DNA from: Bacillota bacterium
GTDB lineage: Bacteria > Bacillota > Clostridia > Peptostreptococcales > Anaerovoracaceae
Length of the DNA stretch: 8,586 bases
Direction: 5' to 3'
Assembly (NCBI GenBank): GCA_029266295.1
Contig: JAQSXD010000146.1
Span: 1-8,586, forward strand
This document shows positions 1 through 6,770 of the stretch, one piece after another. The stretch's first letter is position 1; each line of letters opens with the position of its first letter. The notes under the pieces were generated by a model, which had not been told where the DNA came from, made no database searches, and saw only the letters and a program-made list of their open reading frames with translations. Position numbers and translations under genes: made by a program.

Positions 1-1
1 G

Positions 2-1129
2 TGGAAACTGGTATCGGGAGCAATGGGTGGAGAAGAGACCTTGACTGTAAAGTCGCAGGAATACGCAGAAAAAATCGTGGCAACCGGCTTGGTACAGCTT
101 GCTAAAGAAACAAAACTTGTTGCCGAAGTCAGCGGTATTGTGAAAAACATTGAACTAGACGATGGAAATTCTGTCTCGGCAGGTGCTGTGATTCTAGCCA
201 TCGATAGTTCGGATCTTGAATATGAACTGAAACAGAAAGAATCTGCGTTTCTCGATGAGAAAGCGCAGTATGAAAACCTTGTGAACTATGAGTATCAAGC
301 AGCGGCCGAAGATCTGAAACGACTTGATACCGCACGGAAAAAAGCCGAAGCCGACTGGAAAGCTGCAGAACTATTATACCAGGAAGGCGCAATCTCCAGC
401 AGTGAACGATTGACTGCAAAGTCTGCTTACGATTCTTCTGCGGCAGAATGGAAGAAGGCTAGCTTGAAAGTGGAGTCCCTTAGAGAAGGCGGCTCACTGC
501 GCAGCTCTGCATATTCCCAGATGATGAATGCCCAGTCTGCTTATGAAAGCAAGCTGGAAGAAAAGAATAAATTCACGATCACAGCACCGTGGGACGCCAT
601 TCTTTTGAAAACATATGTGAAAGAACAGCATTTGATCAATCCCGGAGATGTACTTGCAGATATCGGAGAAGTAGGAAGCAGTTACGTAGCAACGGAGCTG
701 GATGAAAAATACTTTCCATATCTGTTTAAAGGGTTGAAAGCGGAAATAAAAATGGGTGATAACCGGTTGCCTGCTGCGGAAGGGACCATAACTGTCATCT
801 CTCCGAAGATCAACGAAAATACCGGTACCTTCTCCATTCAAATCAGATTGCCGGGAGACTTCCCATTTCAGGCTTCTGACCTGACTGTGAATGTGGAAAT
901 CCTCATCAGTGAGGATTCAAATGCGATCTTGATCCCCAATCAATACCTCATAGCAGGCGAGGACAGCGTATACCGTTATGCTGACGGGAAAGCAATGAAG
1001 AAAAAGATTGTGTATCATTTGGGTCTTTCTGGGAACGTCGTTGTGACCAATGGTTTGGCGGAGGGAGATATTCTAATAATGCCCGGCAAGGAAATTTATG
1101 ACGGAAAATCAGTCAGGATCAAGAATTAA
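2..1129 (+). CDS. Membrane-fusion (HlyD/MacA/YknX-type) adaptor subunit of an ABC exporter, 5' partial
   Basis: Adaptor that links the membrane permease to the outside of the cell. The frame is open to the left edge, and the first ATG (base 23) falls just before the conserved start of the mature domain, so the true start and the expected N-terminal membrane anchor or signal lie outside the window. Counting from that ATG: first half of the biotinyl-lipoyl domain at about 34-65 (VAEVSGIV, then DDGNSVSAG), a long Ala/Glu/Lys-rich coiled-coil hairpin at about 68-182, second lipoyl half at about 184-215 (ITAPWDA, INPGDVL), beta-barrel at about 220-295, membrane-proximal domain to 368. This domain order is the hallmark of RND/ABC membrane-fusion proteins. 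The permease gene starts 40 bp downstream and the ATPase follows, the usual adaptor-permease-ATPase order. In a Gram-positive host the nearest analogue is YknX. Substrate unknown. Confidence 0.9.
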   Translation, partial: WKLVSGAMGGEETLTVKSQEYAEKIVATGLVQLAKETKLVAEVSGIVKNIELDDGNSVSAGAVILAIDSSDLEYELKQKESAFLDEKAQYENLVNYEYQAAAEDLKRLDTARKKAEADWKAAELLYQEGAISSSERLTAKSAYDSSAAEWKKASLKVESLREGGSLRSSAYSQMMNAQSAYESKLEEKNKFTITAPWDAILLKTYVKEQHLINPGDVLADIGEVGSSYVATELDEKYFPYLFKGLKAEIKMGDNRLPAAEGTITVISPKINENTGTFSIQIRLPGDFPFQASDLTVNVEILISEDSNAILIPNQYLIAGEDSVYRYADGKAMKKKIVYHLGLSGNVVVTNGLAEGDILIMPGKEIYDGKSVRIKN

Positions 1130-1180
1130 AAGGGATTGACGGTATGAAATTGGAAAGGAGATCGATGGGATGAAATTGGA
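1128..1180 (+). repeat. Imperfect 26-bp tandem duplication of a ribosome binding site and start codon
   Basis: Bases 1128-1154 match bases 1154-1180 at 22 of 27 positions. The last 11 bases of each copy are identical (ATGAAATTGGA at 1144 and 1170). Each copy holds a purine-rich Shine-Dalgarno (AAAAGGG at 1128-1134; AAAGGAG at 1154-1160) 9 nt before an ATG. The first ATG opens a 9-codon frame, MKLERRSMG, whose TGA at 1171-1173 overlaps the permease ATG at 1170 as ATGA. The unit length (26) is not a multiple of three, so the two starts are in different frames. Confidence 0.8.
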
Positions 1181-2381
1181 GCTAAAAATCGCGCTGCGAT
1201 TCTTGAAATACGGAAAGACTCAAACGCTGTTTATTCTGCTGGGAATTGCCGTGGGCGTATCGGTTCAGATTTTTCTTTCGACCTTGATCACCAGCCTTCA
1301 AGAAAGCCTTATTGACGAAACCATCGGAAATGCAGCCCACATCACCGTAAAGAGCAGAGATGATGAAATCGGCAGAATTCTTGAGCAAGGCAGCCAGGAA
1401 CTGTCTTTGCTTAGGGGGAACAGAACCGCTCTTGAGAAAGGTTTGATCAACTGGCCTGTAATTGCAGAAGAACTGGAAGATGAACCGGATATTACAGCAT
1501 TTTCGCCCCTTGTGCAGGGCACACCACTGATCCGAAGTTCGGGTAAAGATTTATCCGTTCAAGTAAAAGGGATTACGCTCAGTAATGCGGATAGAATTTA
1601 TGAACTTACATCGCGAATTGTATCCGGAGAGGCTATTGCAGAAGGAAATCAGATTTTAATTGGAACAAAACTGTCAGAGAATCTGGGTATAGAAGCCGGG
1701 GGTGTGATCAACCTCTTTACCGCGCAGGGAGAACCGGTATCCTTTCTAGTTTCCGGGATCTTCGATTTGGAAAATGAGGCGGTTAACAGCACTGTAATTT
1801 TTATGGATTTAAATCGAGCCCAAAAGCTATTTCAAATGGGCAGCAGGATATCCGCCATTGAAATCCAGGTCAAAGATCCATTCCAATCCGATGTCATCGC
1901 AGAAGCATGGCGGAGCCGTATTCCTGAAGAAGAAATTATTGACTGGAAAGAGCAGAACAGGCAGTTACTCATTGCCTTATCCAGCCAGAGCAGCTCTACA
2001 TACACCATACAGTTCTTTGTAATCCTTGCGGTTACCCTCGGGATTTCCAGTGTGCTGGCGGTTTCTGTGGTTCAGAAGTCGAAAGAGATCGGAATCCTAA
2101 AGGCAATGGGAGTTACAAAAGGCAGCGCAAGCAGAATCTTTCTGCTGCAGGGTTTCCTATTAGGCGCTGTAGGGTCTGTTGTGGGGACGGCTCTGGGGAT
2201 TCTTTTGATCAGCCTCTTTCAACTGGCGGGTCTTGGTGCCGGTGTTCCGGAGATCAGCTATCGTTGGGGAAACATGCTACTGATCGGAGGTATTTCCACT
2301 GTATCCGGTTCTCTCGCATCACTTCTTCCCGCAAGAAGGTCTGCAAATCTGAATCCGATGGAGGCGATAAAAAATGGATGA
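1170..2381 (+). CDS. FtsX/MacB-type ABC transporter permease
   Basis: Integral membrane subunit of the exporter, 403 residues, normal for the family. Visible layout: TM1 at about 18-42, a large extracytoplasmic MacB-like core domain at about 45-270, then three more membrane segments near 278-302, 325-350 and 367-387. Residues 305-330 (KEIGILKAMGVTKGSA and onward) form the typical FtsX coupling region that contacts the ATPase. The C-terminus PARRSANLNPMEAI is the standard ending of this family. The start at 1170 is supported by AAAGGAG at 1154-1160 with 9-nt spacing; an earlier ATG at 1144 is out of frame. The last 8 bases overlap the ATPase gene, so translational coupling is likely. Four TMs with a large domain between TM1 and TM2 point to a mechanotransmission-type exporter (MacB/LolCE/YknZ) rather than a channel-like importer. 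Substrate cannot be inferred. Confidence 0.93.
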   Translation: MKLELKIALRFLKYGKTQTLFILLGIAVGVSVQIFLSTLITSLQESLIDETIGNAAHITVKSRDDEIGRILEQGSQELSLLRGNRTALEKGLINWPVIAEELEDEPDITAFSPLVQGTPLIRSSGKDLSVQVKGITLSNADRIYELTSRIVSGEAIAEGNQILIGTKLSENLGIEAGGVINLFTAQGEPVSFLVSGIFDLENEAVNSTVIFMDLNRAQKLFQMGSRISAIEIQVKDPFQSDVIAEAWRSRIPEEEIIDWKEQNRQLLIALSSQSSSTYTIQFFVILAVTLGISSVLAVSVVQKSKEIGILKAMGVTKGSASRIFLLQGFLLGAVGSVVGTALGILLISLFQLAGLGAGVPEISYRWGNMLLIGGISTVSGSLASLLPARRSANLNPMEAIKNG

Positions 2382-3054
2382 ACTTCTGATAAAAGGGGAA
2401 AATCTTGTCAAGGAATATGGAGGAGCGGTAAAAACCAGAGCGCTGAACGGAGTGGATCTGAAGATTGGAAATCGGGAATTCTCATGTATTATTGGTCCTT
2501 CCGGCTGCGGTAAGAGTACGCTTCTCAACCTTCTTGGCGCGCTTGACCGCCCGGATGACGGTAGCTTGCAGTTTCGCGGGGTTGAGCTTTCAGCCATGAG
2601 TGAAAACGAGCTGGCAGCCTTTCGAAACAAGAGTGTTGGATTTGTGTTTCAATTTCATCATCTGCTTCCGGAATTCAACGCGCTTGAAAATGTTTTGCTT
2701 CCGTCATGGATTGAAAGTGGCCGTGTGAATCAAAACAGACAGAAACGTGCAATTGAGCTGCTGGAACTGGTGGGTTTGGAAGGCAAGATCAAGAACCCGG
2801 CCAACAATTTATCAGGGGGACAGCAACAGCGTGTTTCCATTGCCAGAGCGCTGATTAACAGCCCGGAGCTTGTACTGGCGGATGAACCCACAGGAAATCT
2901 CGACTCAGAATCAACAGAACAGGTGTATGAGCTGCTCCGCAGGATCAGCCGTGAGATGGGAACGGCATTTCTGATCGTTACTCACGACCGCAATATTGCC
3001 CAGAAATGCGATCGTATCATAGAAATGAAGGATGGAAGAATTATCAGTGATTAA
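2374..3054 (+). CDS. ABC transporter ATP-binding protein, LolD/MacB/YknY type
   Basis: Cytoplasmic ATPase that powers the adjacent permease; 226 residues, the usual size for LolD/YknY proteins. All nucleotide-binding motifs are present: Walker A GPSGCGKST at 41-49, Q-loop Gln93, signature LSGGQ at 146-150, Walker B LVLADE at about 166-171 with catalytic Glu171, D-loop GNLD at 174-177, and switch His204. The stretch FVFQFHHLLPEFNALENV (about 90-107) is characteristic of the LolD/MacB/FtsE group and marks it as the partner of an FtsX-like permease. The start ATG lies inside the end of the permease gene (8-nt overlap), with GGAGG at 2360-2364 at 9-nt spacing. The next gene, a UV endonuclease, begins inside this one. 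No residue looks defective. Confidence 0.95.
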   Translation: MDELLIKGENLVKEYGGAVKTRALNGVDLKIGNREFSCIIGPSGCGKSTLLNLLGALDRPDDGSLQFRGVELSAMSENELAAFRNKSVGFVFQFHHLLPEFNALENVLLPSWIESGRVNQNRQKRAIELLELVGLEGKIKNPANNLSGGQQQRVSIARALINSPELVLADEPTGNLDSESTEQVYELLRRISREMGTAFLIVTHDRNIAQKCDRIIEMKDGRIISD

Positions 3055-4312
3055 GATTGGTTATGCCTGCCAGGCATTAGCAGTAGAAGATACGCAGCTG
3101 AGAAGCTGCATCATGAAGAATGCCGATGAAGAACGGCTCAAGGAAATCATCGCTTATAATCTTGACGCTTTGGAACGCATTATGGAATACAACAGAGCGC
3201 AGGAGATTACTCTGTTTCGAATCAGCTCTGAGCTGGTTCCTTTTGGTTCGAGCCCGGTGAATTCTTTGAAATGGGATTTGCGTTTCGCGGAACGCTTCCG
3301 GGAGATTGGCAGGAAACTTAAGGAATACGGAATCAGAGTCTCGATGCATCCGGGGCAATATACCGTTCTCAATTCCCCCGATACCGCCGTGGTAAAACGA
3401 GCCGTTGAAGATCTTGAATATCATTGCAAGGTTCTGGACGCCCTAAAGACAGCGCCGGACAGCAAGCTGATTCTCCATGTGGGTGGAATCTACCAGGACA
3501 AAGAAGCGGCAATGAAGCGGTTTGAAGACAATTATAAATTGCTTCATGATGGAATCAAAGCAAGACTTGTGCTGGAGAATGATGATAAATCCTATACCAT
3601 CAGCGATGTATTGGAATTAGGATTAAAGCTGGGAATCCCGGTGGTATTTGACCACCTCCATAACCGGATCAACTGCTCTGATCCATCCAAGAACGATTCT
3701 TTCTGGATTGAAGCGAGTAAAAGCACATGGAAGGATATTGACGGCAGGCAGAAAATTCACTATTCACAGCAGGAGGGCGGAAAAAAGCCTGGCTCCCATT
3801 CACTAACCATTGAAACTCGTGAGTTTGTGAGATATTATGAGTCCATCCTATTCCATGATCTGGATGTTATGCTGGAGGTAAAGGACAAGAATTTATCCGC
3901 TGTGAAGTGCATTCTTCTCATTACTCCAGAAAGTAAGGGCATTCAGGATCTTGAAAAAGAATGGGCAAGGTATAAATATACGGTTTTGGAGCGCGCTCCT
4001 CACATTTATCAGGAGATAAGAACGCTTTTGAAGGACAAGACCTCCTATCCTGCTGTACAGTTTTACAGCTTGATCGATGAGGCGTGTAAAGAGCCTGAAA
4101 ACATCGGCCATTCTGTCAATGCAGCCATGCATATCTGGGGATATTTTAAGCATCAGGCAACGGAAAAAGAGAAGACCGCATTTCTAAAATCCATCGAGAA
4201 TTACCGTCTTGGATCAGCCTCATCTTCTGCACTGAAACGACAATTGGAACGGCTGACCCGAAAGTACGGTAATCCTTATCTGGCCGCGTCCTATTACTTT
4301 CTTCTCAGCTGA
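3032..4312 (+). CDS. uvsE: UV damage endonuclease (UvsE/UVDE) with an extra DUF1722-like C-terminal domain
   Basis: UVDE nicks DNA 5' to UV photoproducts, starting an excision pathway independent of UvrABC. Residues 6-295 form the endonuclease-IV-like TIM barrel. Candidate metal ligands and catalytic residues: His106 (SMHPGQY), His149 (LILHVGG), Glu182 (VLENDD), Asp207 and His210 (FDHLH), Lys241 and His243 (KIHYS), Glu282 (LEVKDK). Ser74 (FGSSPVN) stands where I recall His in many UvsE proteins. The protein is about 100 residues longer than the roughly 300-320 usual. The tail, residues 305-426, resembles DUF1722/YbgA: WARYKYTVLE, then HSVNAAMHIWGYFK, then YRLG, then a YL-YYF ending. Start: the ATG at 3032 gives a 23-nt overlap with the ATPase gene and has no well-spaced Shine-Dalgarno. 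A GTG at 3047 (VIKIGYACQ) fits the usual family N-terminus, has a weak GGAAGA upstream, and gives an 8-nt overlap; it is at least as likely. It is the last gene of the exporter operon. Confidence 0.9.
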   Translation: MEELSVIKIGYACQALAVEDTQLRSCIMKNADEERLKEIIAYNLDALERIMEYNRAQEITLFRISSELVPFGSSPVNSLKWDLRFAERFREIGRKLKEYGIRVSMHPGQYTVLNSPDTAVVKRAVEDLEYHCKVLDALKTAPDSKLILHVGGIYQDKEAAMKRFEDNYKLLHDGIKARLVLENDDKSYTISDVLELGLKLGIPVVFDHLHNRINCSDPSKNDSFWIEASKSTWKDIDGRQKIHYSQQEGGKKPGSHSLTIETREFVRYYESILFHDLDVMLEVKDKNLSAVKCILLITPESKGIQDLEKEWARYKYTVLERAPHIYQEIRTLLKDKTSYPAVQFYSLIDEACKEPENIGHSVNAAMHIWGYFKHQATEKEKTAFLKSIENYRLGSASSSALKRQLERLTRKYGNPYLAASYYFLLS

Positions 4313-4316
4313 AAAA

Positions 4317-5216
4317 TTAAGCCGCATCCTTTTGATCTTGTATTGCTCCATACAATTTCTCGCCAAAGGTAAATAAGAAGACACCGGTTAGAATGATCGC
4401 TCCGCCAATAAGAGAGGATCGCTCAGGTACTTCGCCTGCAATGAGAAAACCTAAAAGGCTTGTTAGAAATGGTGTTACAAACATGTAGTTGCTGACCTGT
4501 GATGTCTGCCTGGCCTTTGCAAATGCCTGGGACCAGAACGCATAGGCAATGGCACTTGAACAGATCCCCAGGACAGCAAGATAAACCCATTGGATGGCAG
4601 GGGCATGAGAAGCCTCCCTTATGGAAGCAGGAGCAAAAATGGTAAGGAGGAACGTACCAAAAAAAATGCTGTATGCAGAAGTCTGCAATGCAGTATATTT
4701 TTTTGTCAGCTTTCGCTGCAAAAGATTGTACAGGCTCAGAGCGAGAACCGCTAGAAACAGCCAAAACAGCCCTGTATTGACTGATAAGATGCCATTCGTC
4801 AAGGTCAGAACAGCAACACCAGAAAATTCAATAATAATGGCAAACCATTGAAAATAACCAAGTCTTTCCTGATAGATGAATTGTGAAAGGAGAGCCGTTA
4901 ATACCGGAACGGTGGAAATTACGATGCTTCCAGTGGCTGCCGTCACAGTACCTTGCCCTTGATTAAATGCAATCATATATAGAAAAAAACCAAGGGTGCC
5001 TGCAAGGATAAAAAACGGTAAATCTTGTTTCTGGGGCAATTTCATTTTTGTGATGGCTGCAACTGCTAGAAGCGTGCAGGAGGCAATGAAATACCGAAGA
5101 AAACCCAGAGAAAAGGCGGTGAAATATTGCAGTGACAGCCTTGTGAGCACATAAGCCAGCGACCAGAAAAGAATCGTAATCATCGCGTCAATATGAAAGC
5201 TGGTTTTCAATTTCAT
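4317..5216 (-). CDS. EamA/DMT-superfamily transporter (drug/metabolite exporter)
   Basis: Inner-membrane permease of 299 residues, standard length, with about ten hydrophobic segments arranged as two EamA repeats (about 11-138 and 149-284). Family features seen: a Trp/aromatic-rich first helix (ITILFWSLAYVLTRLSL), the end of repeat 1 with LTALLSQFIYQERLG (Glu117 followed by Arg), and the matching end of repeat 2, FVTPFLTSLLGFLIAGEVP. The ATG at 5216 has AAGAGGT on the - strand (5230-5224) at 7-nt spacing. It is divergent from a MocR regulator gene. MocR-DMT pairs are known in Bacillus subtilis (for example YcxD/YcxC and YdfD/YdfC, from memory), so this exporter is the probable target of that regulator. 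DMT members export amino acids, metabolites or toxic amines; the substrate is not visible here. It converges on the uvsE gene with only 4 bp between stop codons. Confidence 0.93.
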   Translation of the reverse strand: MKLKTSFHIDAMITILFWSLAYVLTRLSLQYFTAFSLGFLRYFIASCTLLAVAAITKMKLPQKQDLPFFILAGTLGFFLYMIAFNQGQGTVTAATGSIVISTVPVLTALLSQFIYQERLGYFQWFAIIIEFSGVAVLTLTNGILSVNTGLFWLFLAVLALSLYNLLQRKLTKKYTALQTSAYSIFFGTFLLTIFAPASIREASHAPAIQWVYLAVLGICSSAIAYAFWSQAFAKARQTSQVSNYMFVTPFLTSLLGFLIAGEVPERSSLIGGAIILTGVFLFTFGEKLYGAIQDQKDAA

Positions 5217-5252
5217 TTCTTTTACCTCTTTTCAAATAAAAATAATCATGCC

Positions 5253-5274
5253 TGGATTGTAAAATCCAAGGATT
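5253..5274. promoter_or_regulatory. Candidate MocR operator: inverted repeat plus third half-site
   Basis: TGGATT (5253-5258) and AATCCA (5263-5268) form a perfect 6-bp inverted repeat with a 4-bp centre. A third copy of the core, GGATT, follows at 5270-5274 in direct orientation, 16 bp after the first. The inverted repeat covers the -35 box of the regulator gene's promoter. MocR proteins such as GabR and PdxR bind repeated half-sites in the divergent spacer near their own promoter, which fits. Assignment as an operator is inference. Confidence 0.4.
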
Positions 5275-5285
5275 TCTTATATAAT
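5257..5285 (+). promoter_or_regulatory. Sigma-A-type promoter of the MocR regulator gene
   Basis: -35 TTGTAA at 5257-5262 (4 of 6 consensus bases), 17-bp spacer, -10 TATAAT at 5280-5285 (6 of 6). Transcription would start near 5292, giving a leader of about 70 nt. I could not find an equally good promoter on the - strand for the EamA gene in this spacer; weak AT-rich candidates only. Confidence 0.65.
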
Positions 5286-5363
5286 TTGACCATAAACAAT
5301 CGGTATAGAAAAGAGCCAATTCAAAGTTGTTTTATTTGAGCCGGTTAAAAGGGGGGTGTTTTG

Positions 5364-6770
5364 ATGTTGTTTATTGAACTTGACAGAACCCATGAGCGTA
5401 CGTATGCAAAACAGATTTACACACAACTTCGAAAAAAAATAATTACGGGGCTGCTCAAGGCAGGCGATAGACTGCCGTCAACTCGTGAACTGTCAAAGGA
5501 TTTGGGGGTTGCACGGAATACCATATTAACTGCTTATGAGCTGCTTGCGTCCGAAGAATTCCTCTATAGTTTACCCGGTGCAGGTTTTTATGTTGGTCCT
5601 GAAATTACGTGGGAAAAGCAACCGATGCCAATTGTGAATTCTACTGCTGCTTCTCTGACTGATATGGCGCTTCCAAGTGATCTGATCAATTTTGACAGCG
5701 GTCTTCCTGCTTTGGATTTGTTCCCAAGGAGCAAGTGGAACCATGCGGCTGCCAAGGCCTTAAATGAAGCACCGACTTCTGTTTTGGGATATGACGATCC
5801 TCAGGGCAGGCCGGAGCTCCGAGCAGTTTTGGCGGGACATCTCAAACGTACCCGCGGGATTGAATGCAGACCGGAACAGATTATGATCACGTCAGGAACA
5901 AAACAGGGATTGACTCTGGTGGCAAAATGTCTGCTGAATGATAAAAGCGAAGTTTGGATCGAAGATCCCACCAATGAAAATGTGAAACAGATTTTTTCGT
6001 ACCATACGGATAAGATCATTCCATTTGGGGTAGATGAACAAGGAATCCGGCCCCATTTGTTTCCTAGTGAAAGAAAGCCGACGTTGATTTTTCTTACCCC
6101 TTCCCACCAATTCCCCATGGGAGGGATTTTACCCATCAAACGGCGCCTTGAACTCGTCGAATTTGCAAGGAAGAGCGGGTGCTTTATCCTGGAAGATGAT
6201 TATGACAGTGAATTTACATATCAAGGACTTCCTGCAAACTCCTTGTTTGAATTTGATTCGGAACATGTGATCCATGCGGGCACCTTCAGCAAGACCATGT
6301 TCCCATCCCTGCGTCTTGGCTATCTGGTTGTGCCGAATCAACTGGTTCCCCTAATCCGGGAATGGAAGCGGCTTGCAGATCATCACTCCAATTCCATCTA
6401 CCAGCTTGCACTGATGCGGTTTATGGAAAGCGGAGCGTTGGAACGCCACATTCGTCGAATGAAAAGAGTGTATCAAGCAAGACGGGATCATTTGCTTTCG
6501 TTGCTACGGAGATTATTTGGAGATAAGGTGACCGTGTACGGATTTCATGCAGGCATGCACATTGTGGCTGAATTTGAAGGCGTTGTGTTTTCTGCGGAAA
6601 CGATTCAGAAGCTCTTGAACCGTGGAATATATGTTGTTCCGGTCGAAAAGCATGCAATCTTAAAAGGCAATCACTCAAGTCAGCTTATTTTAGGATACGC
6701 CTCACTGTGTTATGAAGATATGGAAAGAGGATTAGAAATTCTAAAAGAGGTATTAAGGAAGCACTGCTGA
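5364..6770 (+). CDS. MocR-family transcriptional regulator (GntR wHTH fused to a PLP-dependent aminotransferase fold)
   Basis: Chimeric regulator of 468 residues, normal for MocR. The N-terminal GntR-type winged helix spans about 10-78 (IYTQLRKKIITG, RLPSTRELSKDLGVARNTI, LPGAGFYV). After a linker, a fold-type I aminotransferase domain spans about 108-466. PLP-site residues: the GYDDPQGRPELR segment (142-153), TPSHQFPMGG (245-254), LEDDYDSEF (276-284; the Asp for the PLP ring nitrogen is Asp278 or Asp279), and Lys310 in AGTFSKTMFPSLRLGY as the Schiff-base lysine. PLP binding is therefore probably intact. Start: ATG at 5364 sits 7 nt after AAGGGGGG (5349-5356); the in-frame TTG at 5361 would be too close. 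Relatives include GabR, PdxR and TauR; the divergent EamA gene makes an amine, amino acid or vitamin B6-related effector plausible, but none is shown. Its stop overlaps the next start (TGATG), so the methyltransferase is co-translated. Confidence 0.93.
   Translation: MLFIELDRTHERTYAKQIYTQLRKKIITGLLKAGDRLPSTRELSKDLGVARNTILTAYELLASEEFLYSLPGAGFYVGPEITWEKQPMPIVNSTAASLTDMALPSDLINFDSGLPALDLFPRSKWNHAAAKALNEAPTSVLGYDDPQGRPELRAVLAGHLKRTRGIECRPEQIMITSGTKQGLTLVAKCLLNDKSEVWIEDPTNENVKQIFSYHTDKIIPFGVDEQGIRPHLFPSERKPTLIFLTPSHQFPMGGILPIKRRLELVEFARKSGCFILEDDYDSEFTYQGLPANSLFEFDSEHVIHAGTFSKTMFPSLRLGYLVVPNQLVPLIREWKRLADHHSNSIYQLALMRFMESGALERHIRRMKRVYQARRDHLLSLLRRLFGDKVTVYGFHAGMHIVAEFEGVVFSAETIQKLLNRGIYVVPVEKHAILKGNHSSQLILGYASLCYEDMERGLEILKEVLRKHC

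Noticed and set aside
129..841. Antisense open frames of about 96-115 codons under the adaptor gene, and similar ones under the other genes
   Set aside because: They lie opposite strong, well-conserved coding regions, have low-plausibility compositions rich in Ser, Arg, Cys and His, and show no recognisable domain. They are shadows of the real genes.
4338..4355. Perfect 6-bp inverted repeat (TTGTAT, 6-nt loop, ATACAA) followed by TTT, just after uvsE
   Set aside because: The stem is AT-rich and short, the T-run is broken after three bases, and it lies inside the coding 3' end of the EamA gene. It is too weak to call a terminator.
5361..5363. TTG as the start of the MocR gene
   Set aside because: It is only 4 nt from the Shine-Dalgarno; the adjacent ATG at 5364 has 7-nt spacing and is the better start.
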